Shown here: piece after piece, positions 1 to 10,685 of the stretch
Position numbering within the stretch: position 1 is the stretch's first letter
How the letters are laid out: every line of letters starts with the position of its first letter
DNA from: Plotosus lineatus
Lineage: Eukaryota; Chordata; Actinopteri; Siluriformes; Plotosidae
NCBI GenBank assembly: GCA_024760905.1
Contig: CM045731.1
Coordinates: 56,630,125 to 56,694,124, forward strand
Direction: 5' to 3'
Length of the DNA: 64,000 bases
Translations under genes and position numbers: made by a program
Notes under the pieces: model-generated
Told to the model about the DNA's origin: nothing
The model's input: the letters and a program-made list of their open reading frames with translations, nothing else
The model's database searches: none

Positions 1-39
1 GATCTGGCGCCTTATACCACTAGACCACCACTGCCCCAC
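1..39 (-). repeat. SINE-B head, cut by window edge
   Basis: The reverse complement reads as the SINE-B tRNA-like head (GGGGCAGTGGTGGTCTAGTGG, then a 'TATAAGGCGC' variant). The rest of the copy lies left of the window. It is a SINE relic, not a tRNA gene. Confidence 0.75.
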
Positions 40-239
40 TGTGGCTTGTTTAGTAATGTGAATTTTTTTTGTAGCCAGAAACAGAAAGTTTAGGTAAATG
101 CGTTTCCTAACTTGGATTTTACGTTTGTTGGGTCTTTCGTAAGGTGAGGTACCACTATATATGGTTTCCTCTCACAAATTTATCTGCAGGTTTGCGTCAT
201 CATGTTTCTAAGATGTAAACGATTTTAATTTTATCATTT

Positions 240-352
240 CCAAAACTTTGTGACATTGGTCTGACCTTTGACCCAGACATTCTAAAATTAAATTATCTCT
301 GGGGCTTGGGTAGGGTAATGTCCCTGCCAAGTTTGGGGAGAATTTGTGGATG
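240..352 (+). repeat. Dispersed repeat with nuclear-receptor half-sites
   Basis: This stretch (CTTTGTGAC..TTTGACCCAGAC..CAAGTTTGGGG) is clearly related to 38418-38540. It contains TGACCTTTGACCC at 262-274, a DR1-type arrangement of AGGTCA half-sites. The family is not identified. Bases 40-240 hold nothing recognisable. Confidence 0.5.
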
Positions 353-364
353 GGTGGATTCAGG

Positions 365-487
365 ATTCGTTCATTTTCTAAGCCACTTAAGCCTATTTAG
401 GATCGTGGGGATGCTGACGTGCATCTCTGCAAACTGTGGGCATGGATGGAGTACACCCTGAACACATTGAAAGGCCATTTCAGAGCC

Positions 488-527
<40 letters not shown>

Positions 528-660
528 GACAATTTGGAACAGTCAATTAGCCTACTGTGCATGTTTTTTGACTGTAGGAGGAAACCAGAGTATCCGGAGA
601 AAACCTACGCAAGCACAGGCAGAACATGCAAACTCAACAGAGAAACACTCTCACCCTCAC
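365..660 (-). repeat. SINE-A, reverse orientation, with (CA)n
   Basis: Starts with the SINE-A tail in reverse (TTCATTTTCTAAGCC) and runs through 'GGAGGAAACCAGAG' and 'AGAACATGCAAACTC' toward the head, which is lost. A (CA)n tract at 489-525 sits where the SINE consensus has GTGTGTGTTGGCC. Bases 660-1050 hold nothing recognisable. Confidence 0.75.
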
Positions 661-1040
661 TGCAAAACTAATGCAGATATTTTTCAAATTTCTAAACAAT
701 AATGCTGACGGTGAATCCACATTGTTATGATTCCAGACAGCAAACCATAAGACAACATTTTGGTCGAGACTTGATATTGGTGTCAAGCCTCTGCATCTAA
801 AATGTCCTCGGGACCATGAGCTCAAGGATGTTTGTGTTGGTGCGAGCATATTTAGCAGATTCCACTGATTCTGATGGACGACCAGAGCAGAATGTAAGGA
901 AGTAGTTTTTTCTAATATGTAGCTGGTCTCACGTTAGAGGATCAACTAACATGGTGAAGACAAATCATCCTGTATAACAAAAAAACTAGATCTGAAACCG
1001 CAGAAATGAGAGAAATATGAATTTAAAGCTTTACACCAAA

Positions 1041-1060
1041 TATATATATGCACACACACA

Positions 1061-1103
<43 letters not shown>

Positions 1104-1105
1104 AA
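1041..1105. repeat. (TA)n/(CA)n microsatellite
   Basis: A short TA run is followed by about 55 bp of CA dinucleotides with a few CAAA interruptions. Bases 1106-1380 show no gene or repeat I can name. Confidence 0.9.
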
Positions 1106-1379
1106 AGGTTAATGAGACACCAATGAGACTAATTAAGAGCAGCAGGTGAGCAACCAGTAAGCACGTTCTAGCAACAATCATATGAGATCCTGAGGTGTGA
1201 GATGGCGATGCTTTGGTTGGGCCACGATAAAACATCTAATCCTAATGATGTTCCCATTGTTCCTGGCTGCTTGGAGACTCAGAAATCCACGGGACCAGAA
1301 ATCAACCAGTCTGGATATGAACCTAAGTACAATAACAGCATTGTAGCGACCTGAAGAAAAATACTGCAGCAGATGATTG

Positions 1380-1650
1380 GGGCAACACGGTGGCATAGTG
1401 GTTAGTACATCCACCTCAAAGCAAAAAGGTACCAGGTCCAGTTCCCAGGCACGGGCATTTCATGTGCTCCCTCGTGTTTGTTAGGGTTTCCTCCGGGTAC
1501 TCAGTTTCCTCTCAAAGTCCAAGAACATGCACGGTAGGCTAATTGGCTGTTCAAAATCCCCTAGGTGTGAGTATGAATGGTTTTATGTGTGCTGTCCCTG
1601 CAATGGCCTGGCGAGCTGTTCAGGGTGTACCCCAAGGCAGCATATACAGG
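1380..1650 (+). repeat. SINE-A
   Basis: tRNA-like head (GGTGGCATAGTGGTTAGTAC), then GGTTTCCTCCGGGTACTCAG, GGCTAATTGGCTGTTC and GGCGAGCTGTTCAGGGTGTA. The A-box is recognisable and the B-box degenerate. The 3' end is lost. Bases 1650-2118 hold nothing recognisable. Confidence 0.8.
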
Positions 1651-2116
1651 AACACTTATAGAGTTTTTACTTTTTTTTAATGAACTAATCTGATGACAAA
1701 ATATGATAGGAAGCAGCAGTGTGACATCTTCAGAGGTTTACCAATCTGCACGGCTCAACAGAGCAACCGGATACGGTGATAACAGATGAGGAACAAAAAT
1801 CAGCAGCGGTGAGACAACCTCAAGTCCCGAGTGATTGCTGCATTTAAAAGCTTGAGCAGCACATGTACGGTCATGTCAGAGTGATAAGAATAGACCACAG
1901 TCCCATTAATACCTGGACAATTATGGTGCTGTGTGGTAGAAGGTGGGGCCAAAACATTGTTCAGGTGGGTAACAGGCTGCAACAGACGTGCAATGCGGCT
2001 CATTTTTTATTATAGTGACCACAGACATTTAAAGGAAACATCATCTCCATCATTCTCACGTGCACGAGAACCAAGTTGGGTCCTTGGGAATTTTTTTTCC
2101 TGAAGTCAGCTTGACA

Positions 2117-2119
2117 TGA

Positions 2120-2160
<41 letters not shown>

Positions 2161-2420
2161 ACAAAATGATAACACACACAGCATAGAAGGTTTCCATGTT
2201 ACGCTCATTTCATCACAAATTTATCTCCCCTACACAAACACACACACATACACACACAACACACACACACATACAAAATACACACAAACACACACAAAAT
2301 GATAACACACACAGCATAGAAGGCTTCCATGTTACGCTCATTTCATCACAAATTTATCTCCCCTACACAAACACACACACACACACACATACACACACAA
2401 CACACACACACACACACATA
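2117..2420. repeat. CA-rich tandem duplication, 133-bp unit, two copies
   Basis: A block containing 'AAAATGATAAC', 'GCATAGAAGG' and 'TTTATCTCCCCTACAC' occurs twice, with AAAATGATAAC at 2163 and 2296, so the period is about 133 bp. Both copies are embedded in (CA)n arrays. Confidence 0.85.
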
Positions 2421-2424
2421 TGTA

Positions 2425-2782
2425 CACTTTATTCATTCACTTATTTACCAAATTAATTAATCCTATTAGCTGTACAGTCAGAATGGAGCCTATCTTAGCC
2501 GACACTGGGTAAAGGTGAGGTACACCCGAAACAGCTAGCAAGCGATCAAAGCGCCAACACACACAACCATTCACACTCACACTTAGGGGCAATTTTGAAC
2601 AGCCAATTAGCCTAATTTGGACTGCAGGAGGAAACAAGATAGCCAAGACTAAACCCGCACAAGCACAGGGAGAACATGCAAACTCCACACAGAAGCAACC
2701 TTTGCCGAAACAGGGACTTGAACCCAGGACCTTCTTGCTGTGAGAGGGACATGTTGACCACTGCACCATTGTGCCAACAAGT
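2425..2782 (-). repeat. SINE-A, near full length, reverse orientation
   Basis: Runs from the reversed tail (TTAATCCTATTAG, CGACACTGGGTAAAGG) to the reversed head (GACCTTCTTGCTGTGAGAGG, CCACTGCACCATTGTGCC). All SINE-A modules are present. Confidence 0.85.
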
Positions 2783-2909
2783 ACAGCCTACAAATCTAAA
2801 AGAATGAGAGGATTATAGATACTGGATGCTGATTGGTCAGAAAGCGCTGATTAATTTTCTATAGCAGCAGCTATGATACTGGTGCAACTCCAAATTCCAG
2901 GTTTATGTA

Positions 2910-3448
2910 CAGAAGGCCTCCGTTATTTGCGGGGGGGTCATGTTCCTCCCCCACCCTCGGATCCTGAAAATCCGTGAATTATTGATGCGGCTTTAAAACT
3001 CTATGCATAATATTACATGCGCTAAAATATGCTTCTTAAACACATTCTATAGACAGTCTTACTCATTGATACAGTATTAATGCAGTAAAATGTAGTAATG
3101 ATCAAGTGAAAACTGTGGTAATATTGATGAATAAATAAAGCACTTAGGCTCTTCACCGGAAGCTAGAGAAGATGCAGGGTGTTTGAGTGGCATCATAGGG
3201 CTTAAGTAATCATTAAAAACAAATTTAAAAGTTGAATTCGCAATTCAAGCAATCACGCTGATAACATGTGTGCGAAGGCGAAAAAAGAGGCGTACGCATC
3301 ATCTGCAACCAATCAGCAGGAGGGAGAAGCAAAAGCTCTCAGCCTCTGGCTAAATTTGAATCAGGTGCCAGTCGTTTCCGGGGCTGCCGCTAATCCTCGA
3401 GTATGTGTGGCCGCGACCGGTGAACCGTGAATGGGCAGGGGCTTACTG
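2910..3448. mobile_element. Pogo/Tigger-type MITE with TA target duplication
   Basis: Left end CAGAAGGCCTCCGTTATTTG and the reverse-complemented right end CAGTAAGCCCCTGCCCATTC are imperfect terminal inverted repeats, each bordered by TA (2908-2909, 3449-3450). The interior matches, in opposite orientation, the element at 19010-20526 and the fragment at 61291-61640. There is no transposase ORF. Superfamily is inferred from the CAG..TA ends. Confidence 0.7.
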
Positions 3449-3450
3449 TA

Positions 3451-4329
3451 CATTACTGTACATTAAAGCCTTCATTCAAATAGGTTATCGTTTCCATAGT
3501 AATAACAGTTTCTGTTTGTATGGGGGGTCTTGTGCGTGTTTTTTTCTAGCATTTATGAAAGGAGTCTCCAGTGTCAGCACTTTGGAATATTAATAACATA
3601 TTATTATGTGGTTCTTAGTTATTGGTTGGTATATAAAACTGAAGCATCAGGCGAGCTGCCAATTCCGCAGGAAAGAAAAAAAAACGAGTGATCCTTGAGA
3701 AGCTTCTGCAAAGCTGCCAACACATTTTGATAAAATATTAGTACAAATTAGTCTTTTTCTGATGAGCCCTTGTTATTACCAGGAGAAAGACTGTAGTGGG
3801 AATTGGACGGTGCCCATTTTTCCCCTCCTGAGCGTGCACTGCAATGGTAAGATCACATAACCATGGAGAAGAGTATTGGGCAGAGAAAATCATGCACATG
3901 TCCATCTACACAATTTCGGCTTCAATAAAATACCATCAGCATCCAGGGTCCAGTGTCTGTTCCAAGACCAGTCAGCATTAGCTCCACCTCCTTTACCCAG
4001 GCCATTTCCTCGCCATAAAAATCGATCCCTGAGCTTGGGCATGCTCAGCTAATCACAGCAAGCCTTCCCCTCATTTAACCCTCATGTTCCTCTCAGCACC
4101 AACATCTATCTCCCATTGATCCAGCATGATTTTTTTTTTTTACTTTTTCTTCAGTTATTTTAAGGCTCCAGCTGAATTATGGGATACCGTATTGTGACAT
4201 CATATAGTACCTTCACATACTACATATATGGTCGTCTGGGTACCATTTGACTACAATGAAATACTTACTAAGTATTCGGACATCTGCCCTACTGCGGTCA
4301 GTATTCTAACAGACTGTGTGACGGAGTGT
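3451..4329. other. No gene or repeat recognised
   Basis: Mixed-composition DNA with only short ORFs (a 62-codon one at 3405-3593 lies largely in the MITE end). I see no splice-bounded exon, RNA gene or repeat here. Confidence 0.5.
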
Positions 4330-5005
4330 ACAAAGGTATGTACACTACCCGGTAATATGTCAGACTATACATAGAACATACAGTGGATGTATGAATGTAT
4401 TTAGACTGCATTATTGTATGTCTGAGGGTGCCAAGACTGTATGATATAAAATAATATACGCAAGGTGGTATCAAGTGGTATGTAGAGTGTGTGATGGTAT
4501 GTGTGAGGGTATGTTGATATATTGCATGGTGGTGTATACAACGTTACATAGACTGTACCATGGCATCTTGGAAGGTCTATAAACTGTATAGGGGTATGTG
4601 GTACATACAAACGGTATGCATTTGTATGTACAAAGAAATTTAGACTGTGTTGTGGTATGCATGAAGAACTGTAGCCTGTATTGTGATATGTACAAAGAAA
4701 TGTGGACAGCACAGTAGTATGTTTGAGGGTACATAGACTCTATAGTGGTATATACAAGAAATGTAGACTGTATAACGGTATTTATGAAGGCACTTAGACT
4801 GTATGGTGGCATTCAGGAAAGTATGTAGACTGTAGCATGGTGTGAACAATGGTAAGATATGATACAATGATAAGTATAGACTGTGCGGTGGTATGTATGA
4901 AAACTCGTGGACAAAGTGATTTTATATACGCAGGTATGTGGACAGTACAATGGTATATATATGAATGTACATAGACTGTACAATGGTATAAACGATGGTA
5001 CCATT
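4330..5005. repeat. Degenerate minisatellite, ~30-35 bp unit
   Basis: Units related to TAGACTGTATAGTGGTATGT followed by a variable 'ATGAAGGTA' part recur across the whole interval, for example near 4733, 4763, 4796 and 4826. Copies are diverged. Overlapping short minus-strand ORFs rich in Tyr, His and Thr are by-products of the repeat. Confidence 0.75.
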
Positions 5006-5860
5006 CTCAGCACAGATATTCTGGTTATTAGTGATCGAACGTTGTGAAATCTATTTCTTATCTATGTGGATATTTATTTTAAAAATTTAAAGCGGTTTTT
5101 ATAGTTCTTCCAGTTATTATTCAATCTTCACAGCATACCTGGGGGAGGGGGGCATTTATTTCTTCTTCTTTGTACCTTCTAAGGATAAATTAACATCAAT
5201 TTCATTCCAGGACATCCAAGCCCTCTATGGTGTGGAAGAGTAACTGTAATTATAATGGATGTGGACAGGGTAAGTTTCAGTGCGAAACAATTTCTGCTGT
5301 GGTTTTACAAAACGTGTTTAACCGGAATACAACTTCCTCAGCGGCCATTAAAGATGTTTACAGCGTGGATGAGCAGGACAGCGGAAACCATGATGTGCTG
5401 AGGGAAGAACAGAACGGTGAGAAGAAGTCAAACCAACAGCAATAAGTTGAAGAGGAGAAAGGACATTACATTACTTGAGGACAGTGTAATTAAAGAGAAT
5501 AATCTGGGAGCAAACATTTCATGCATGAGTTAGCGACTCAACTGGATTCAACCTGCTCAGAAACTTGACTTTTTGAAGTTTATCAGCTCAAAATCCTGGC
5601 CAGGATCAGGTTAGATAACACTAGCAGGAAGTACATACATAACTGCTATATTTAATAATTCTATACTTGTTTGTGGTATCAGTTGCATGAGTTTTGGTAT
5701 TGAGTACAATCGGTCGTAAGAGTTCAGTTATCCTCACAAAATGTTTCATCCTGCTCATGCTCAGGGTCATGAAGGATCTGATAACCCTCAGCACAATGTG
5801 CAAGAGTTCAGTGCAAACACAGTCACACCAAGAGGCAAATTGATGTGCCCAGTCTGTTTG
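5006..5860. other. No gene recognised; one orphan 72-codon ORF
   Basis: An ORF at 5227-5445 (+) is hydrophilic with no motif I recognise and no clear splice context. The rest has no nameable feature. It could be host intergenic DNA. Confidence 0.4.
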
Positions 5861-5864
5861 GGAG

Positions 5865-6325
5865 ATGGGAGGAAACCGGTGAACTTGGAGGAAGAGCCAT
5901 ATAATAACTGACAGTGAACATGTGAAGAACACATAAAGAACATATGAACACTTGGAGAATGCATTAAGAACATGTGGGCAAGACATGAACATTTGGAAAA
6001 TACATGAAGAACAATTGAGAGCATGTAGTAAACATGTGGAGAACATGTAACCAACATAAGTAGAACTCACACAGAGAGCCTGCGAACAACAGATCGTGAA
6101 CATGTGAGGAGCATATAGAAAACATGGAGAATATCTGGAACACACAAGAGCATGTGGAGAACATGTAGGAAACATGTGGAGAAAACCTGACAAAGATAAT
6201 GAGGACGTGAGAAGAACTCATGAAACCTCACACAAATCCTAAGCCAAGCTTAGCATGAAAACCAGGACCCCTGTCCCTGAGGCAGAAGTATTAACCATTA
6301 AACTACTGTGCCATCCATTCCCAAT
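5865..6325 (-). repeat. SINE-A remnant with internal 'GAACATGTGGA' expansion
   Basis: The reversed SINE-A modules (GGAGGAAACCGG; CTGAGGCAGAAGTATTAACC) flank about 300 bp in which the SINE motif 'GAGAACATG' has multiplied into a degenerate 11-12 bp repeat (AACATGTGGAGAACATGTA). The 190-codon minus-strand ORF over it is low complexity (Cys, Ser, His, Met) and is not a gene. Confidence 0.6.
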
Positions 6326-6498
6326 AAGACATTTTTTAATTGTTATAAATAATGTGTTAATGTGGCTCAGTGTCATTACAAAGCTCGGGTTCTGCTCTTT
6401 TCTCCGATATGTGATCCGTGTCCATGCCATAAGTTCATGAGGAATTTAAAGGGTTAATTTAAAGGTGTGGAGGCGAGACGCAGAGCTTCATATGTAAT

Positions 6499-6814
6499 CA
6501 ATTCTTTCTTTTTCTGAGAAAGCTGGTGCCCATCTCAGTCGACTCTGGGTGAGACCAGAGTACACCCTGGACAGCTCACCAGGACGTTGCAGGGCAGAAC
6601 CATGCTGACGGCTTTGCAGGTACTCTTGACGAAAGACAGCAATGGTTCTTATACATGAACCTCTCATCACAAACATTGAGAGACATGGCTGGGCTTTGAT
6701 AACCCAGTCAGCTGCACTCTGGGGACAACAGCGACAACCCACTGATAGTGGGACTTGAACCCGTGTCCTTGGGATAGGTAAACCAGCAGTTTACCACCGG
6801 GCCACCGGTGCCCC
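6499..6814 (-). repeat. SINE-B2 with 13-bp TSD
   Basis: SINE-B head (reversed, ending GGGCCACCGGTGCCCCC) joined to a SINE-A-type tail (GCTGGTGCCCATCTCAGTCG; ACAGCTCACCAGG). It is flanked by CTTCATATGTAAT at 6486-6498 and 6815-6827. Bases 6828-7513 hold no recognisable feature. Confidence 0.85.
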
Positions 6815-7528
6815 CTTCATATGTAATTTCATTTCTAATTTCAAATTTTTTTTTCTCCACTGGACTTGATCACAGAGACGGGAACTAAATGCCGCTGGAA
6901 AAGGTCATGTGATGCTTCTTCACATAATATATGTGTCACTCTGCTGAGATAAAGACTTTGAAAATTTAAACAAAAAGAAGGGATGTGAATTCGGATCTGC
7001 GATCTGCATCAGTAAGGTTCTCGGAGTTAAACTGTAAATATGTTGACTCTTTCTTTAAATTTCTTCAACTCTGTATTTTTTAGCATCGTTCCAAAGGCTG
7101 AAGAGCTTCACATCTGCTACGAAATTGACTCGGCTCCGGGCCGCCCCTGCACCTCTCTCTCTTAGATTTGTTACTCAGCCATCAATCATCTGCCCACTGC
7201 CAACACCAACTTTTAATTGCGGGAGAAGAAATCCAGAAGCTGCAGCTGAGGCTGCTGTCACACAGAACAACAACAACAACAAGAAAAAAAAAACCTGCAC
7301 AGTGTCTCGGTTTCACCTGTGAACCTGTTGAGTGAGACTTGGTGAAGAACACACTGATGAAAAATAAGCTAAATCTGGTAGGTTCTGGAGTTCTGAGGCT
7401 GAGACAACAAGCTTGGTTGAGAGGATGGACATTAGATACAAAGACCGGGAGTGAGATACATGTGGTGAGTACAGAGAGAGGGGGCGGAGGGAGGATGCAG
7501 AACATGTTACTGATTTTAGGTATAATTT

Positions 7529-7878
7529 CTTCTTCTTTTCCTTTCAGCTTTTCCCCTTTCTCAGGGGTCGCCACAGTGAATCATCTGAGTCGCATGTTTG
7601 ATTTGGCAGAGGTTTTTATTTCGGATGCTCTTCCTGACACAACCCTTTAGCAAGGAACAGAAAAATGCTGACGGCTATGAAGCTACTCTTTACGTAAGTC
7701 AGCAATGGTTCCTTTACATGAACCTCACACCATAGACAGCGAGAGACATGGCCGGCCTTTGATAACCCAGTTAGCTGCACTGGGGGGGGACAGTGACAAT
7801 TTTGTAGAGAGTGGGACTTGAACCCCAACCTTAGGATCAGTGATCCAGCGCCTTATACCAGCAGGCCACCACTGCCCC
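7529..7878 (-). repeat. SINE-B1 with 15-bp TSD
   Basis: Full-length copy from the reversed tail (TTTCAGCTTTTCCCC; GGGGTCGCCACAGTGAATCA) to the reversed head (CAGCAGGCCACCACTGCCCC). TTTTAGGTATAATTT repeats perfectly at 7514-7528 and 7879-7893, marking target-primed insertion. Confidence 0.9.
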
Positions 7879-7935
7879 TTTTAGGTATAATTTATACAGG
7901 ATAAAAAAACATTTATAGCAGAAGAACATAAGTGA

Positions 7936-8290
7936 AGGGCAGTGGTGGCCTGGTGGTGAAGGTGCTGGATCACTGATCCAAAGATTGGGGGTTCAAGCCC
8001 TACTTTCAATGGGTTGTCACCCCCCCCACACACACACACACACACACACAGCAACCAGTGCAGCTAACTGGTTTATCAAAGGCCAGCCATGTCTCTCACT
8101 GTCTATGCTGAGAGGCATGTAAAAGAACCATTGCTGACTCTTGACAAGAGTAGCATGCGTCAGCATGTTTCTGCCCTGTGATGTCCTGGTGAGCTGTCCA
8201 GGGTGTACTCTGCCCTTGCCCAGACTTGGCTGGGATGTGTGCCAGCCTTCCCATGACCCTAATTAGGATTAAGTGGTTCAGAATTATGAT
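7936..8290 (+). repeat. SINE-B2
   Basis: SINE-B head (GGGCAGTGGTGGCCTGGTGG; B-box GGTTCAAGCCC), a (CA)n run at 8028-8050, then the SINE-A-type tail (GATGTCCTGGTGAGCTGTCC; GACCCTAATTAGGATTAAG). Its 3' end forms the edge of the inverted-repeat arm starting near 8255. Confidence 0.85.
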
Positions 8291-8433
8291 GTGCATGTGT
8301 CTGCGGAGTCGTGATGACGATTTAATCGAGTTAGTCTGTACATCGTGGTGGTTATTGCTTGATCATTTTCCAGCATTCCTCCCTTATTCCATCCTCCATC
8401 CCTTCATCCATCCCTCCTTCCCTCACTTCAGCA
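8255..8433 (+). repeat. Left arm of ~170-bp inverted repeat
   Basis: Sequence including GTCGTGATGACGATTTAATC, GTGGTTATTGCTTGATCA and TTTTCCAGCATTCCTCCC recurs reverse-complemented at 10506-10685 with scattered mismatches. The arm begins in the 3' end of a SINE-B2. Confidence 0.85.
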
Positions 8434-8439
8434 GCAGAA

Positions 8440-8995
8440 TAGAGGTGTACAGACAACTAAAAAGAGGATGACAGACTGAGACATGGAGATTGACCAAAAA
8501 GAAAGACAGACCGTAAGGCAAAACAAAATAAATCAAGATAGACAGACAGACAGAGGATGAGAGGGTAGACTTAGAACAGAGAGACAGTAAGGGAGACTGA
8601 AACAGAACACGAAAGTGAGACTTGGAGAAAGACTGATGTAGAGAGTGAGACAAAGACAGGGTAAAAGCACAAAAAGAGTGAGAAGGGAAAGAGAAAGTGA
8701 GATGGGGAGAGACAGGTAGAGAGAAAGTAAAGAGGAAGAGAGAGTGAGATGAATGGTGAGTGAGACAAGGAACAGCAAGTGAGAAAGGGAGACTGTAAGA
8801 CAGGAACAAAAAAGAAGCGCAACAGAGTGAGACAAGGACAGTGAGGGTGAGACAGGGGAAAAGAGTGAAAGAGGGTGATGGGACAAGGAGAAACAGGTTG
8901 AGACAGAGAGGAAGAAAGTGAGTGAGACAGAGGACTAGAAAGAGAGGGTGAGACAGAAGACGAGAGCGAGAGACAGTGGGAGAGAGCAATATATC
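8440..8995. repeat. Purine-rich degenerate minisatellite
   Basis: About 550 bp of strongly purine-biased sequence built from variants of 'GAGTGAGACAAGGACA' and 'GAGACAGAGAG'. The long Ser/Leu-rich ORFs on the minus strand are artefacts of the composition. Confidence 0.75.
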
Positions 8996-9074
8996 ATTCT
9001 CAGTCAATGAATTATGGGCCTGCTGTAGTGGAGGACGTGACCTGCTTGATATTATGCCAACATACGCACCCACA

Positions 9075-9076
9075 TA

Positions 9077-9114
<38 letters not shown>

Positions 9115-9215
9115 TTGAGAGAGAGAGAGAACCAAATGACAGATCATACACATCTGTCTGTTTGTTTTCTGCAAATTAAATGTCGCACTGTCAGGGGGTG
9201 ACAGAAACACTCTGA

Positions 9216-9261
<46 letters not shown>

Positions 9262-9262
9262 G
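9075..9262. repeat. (CA)n-(GA)n and (TG)n microsatellites
   Basis: (CA)n at 9079-9112 runs into a GA tract up to about 9130. A separate (TG)n lies at 9219-9262. The gap between has no other feature. Confidence 0.9.
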
Positions 9263-9667
9263 TGTGCGGTGCACGCGCAGTGGTAAACGGTTTCAGGTCA
9301 TAGCCCCTCCATATGCAGCCAGTCACATTTTCTTTCATGTTCATTTATATTTGTATTTAATTTCCTCTCATGTCAACATTAAAAGGATGGAAGAAGAAGA
9401 AAATTGTCTTCCTTGGTATTTTCTTGTCCTTGGCAACAACATGACAACAATTTTACACCCGCACACCCACCACAAGCATCAGTGTATTGACATCACTGAA
9501 TACATACAAGTAAAAGAAGCGCTAGGAATACTAACCCCGCCCCAAGTCCATCCCTAACCACGCCCCTTCACTCATGCTAGCCCTGTTGGTTGTGCAGGAT
9601 TGTTGTGAAGGTTGTAGAGGTGGAGAGTAATCTGGAGGCAATATAATGCGCAGTTAGTTGACATTCT
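9263..9667. other. No gene or repeat recognised
   Basis: Unremarkable sequence with short ORFs only. The ORF 9222-9557 starts inside the (TG)n array. Confidence 0.4.
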
Positions 9668-9724
9668 CTGTGTGTGTGTGTGTGTGTGTGTGTGGCGTGA
9701 GAGAGAGAGAGCGAGAGCGAGCGA

Positions 9725-9780
<56 letters not shown>
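9668..9780. repeat. Compound (TG)n-(GA)n-(AT)n-(GT)n microsatellite
   Basis: TG run at 9669-9694, GAGAGCGAGC tract, AT run at 9726-9756 and GT run at 9757-9780. Confidence 0.9.
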
Positions 9781-9781
<1 letters not shown>

Positions 9782-9884
9782 AAAAAGAGGATTAGAGAAC
9801 CTACATCAGTGAATGGATGAATGAATGCAAAACTTGTTCCTCACATCCCCAGCGGTAATAGCAGATGTATTAATCATGACAAAC

Positions 9885-10321
9885 CTGCGCGCGTCCGCCG
9901 GTGAACCTGCTGCTCGAGCCCAGTCGCGTGTCCTTCCCTCATCCGGTCACCTCGGCCAAATAAAGCGCACAAGCGCGCCTGGATTCACGCACAGGCGCGC
10001 TGTTGATCATTGAAACTGCGCTTGTTCAGATGCTGTTATTTATTAGAATTATTATTATGATTATTATTCATCCCTGTAAGTGAGTTGCGCTTCAGCTCCG
10101 TGCCGGCGCACCGCGCATTTCCACCCCGGCATCAGGATTCTTCCTCTTCTTATTATTCTTCTTTTTTTTTTTTTTCTTTTGCCAGCAGACGCGCACGCAC
10201 CGACGCGCGCGTGATCCTTTACATGTCCTGTTGTCCTGTGTCTGCAGTCACACGACTCGGTGCTGATGTTCACATCCTGCCCTTACATCCCCTTTATGCC
10301 CGCCGGCCGTGACTGCGCACA

Positions 10322-10368
<47 letters not shown>

Positions 10369-10520
10369 ACACCACCGGCGCTACTTCGGAGTGACTCACT
10401 GACTGCGACTGGAGGCGCGCGCGCCGTATACCGGGAAGCGTCACCCCCTCTGCTTCCGCCCGCGCGCGCCGCTGAAAAAGAGCCGCGCTACAACACCTCT
10501 CTACTGCTGCCGAAGTGAGG
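9885..10520 (+). promoter_or_regulatory. CpG-dense region, candidate promoter / noncoding first exon
   Basis: CpG dinucleotides are frequent here (GCGCGCGTCCGCCGG, GCGCACAAGCGCGCC, GACGCGCGCGTGATCC, GGCGCGCGCGCCGTATACCG) and rare in the surrounding DNA, as in an unmethylated island. A (GA)n tract lies at 10326-10366 and an AP-1-like TGACTCA at 10392-10398. GTGAGG at 10515 could be a splice donor for a noncoding first exon read on the plus strand. No conserved ORF is visible. Being a promoter, and its direction, are inference; the CpG density is seen directly. Confidence 0.5.
10325..10366. repeat. (GA)n microsatellite in the CpG-dense region
   Basis: About 20 uninterrupted GA dinucleotides between GC-rich blocks. 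Confidence 0.95.
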
Positions 10521-10685
10521 GAAGGAGGAATGGATGAAGGGATGGAGGGAGGAATGCTGGAAAATTATCAAGCAATAACCACCCCACGATATACCGACTC
10601 ACTCGATTAAATCGTCATCACGACTCGGCGGACACGTGCACATCATGATTCTGAACCACTTCATTCCAATCAGGGTCGCATTAGT
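10506..10685 (-). repeat. Right arm of ~170-bp inverted repeat
   Basis: Reverse complement of 8255-8433. Shared blocks include GGAATGCTGGAAAATTATCA, GATTAAATCGTCATCACGAC and CATCATGATTCTGAACCACT. The arms enclose about 2.07 kb including the CpG-dense region. Confidence 0.85.

Noticed and set aside
4330..6180. CRISPR-like regular repeats
   Set aside because: Units are degenerate and contiguous without unique spacers, and the DNA is vertebrate.
5621..6193. 190-codon minus-strand Cys/Ser/His-rich ORF resembling a repeat protein
   Set aside because: It translates the GAACATGTGGA-type expansion of a SINE-A remnant.
7493..7560. TTTTCCTTTCAG as a splice acceptor of a host exon
   Set aside because: It is the reversed SINE-B1 tail.
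8423..9151. 242-codon minus-strand Ser/Leu-rich ORF
   Set aside because: Reads through the purine-rich minisatellite and a (CA)n array. Composition artefact.
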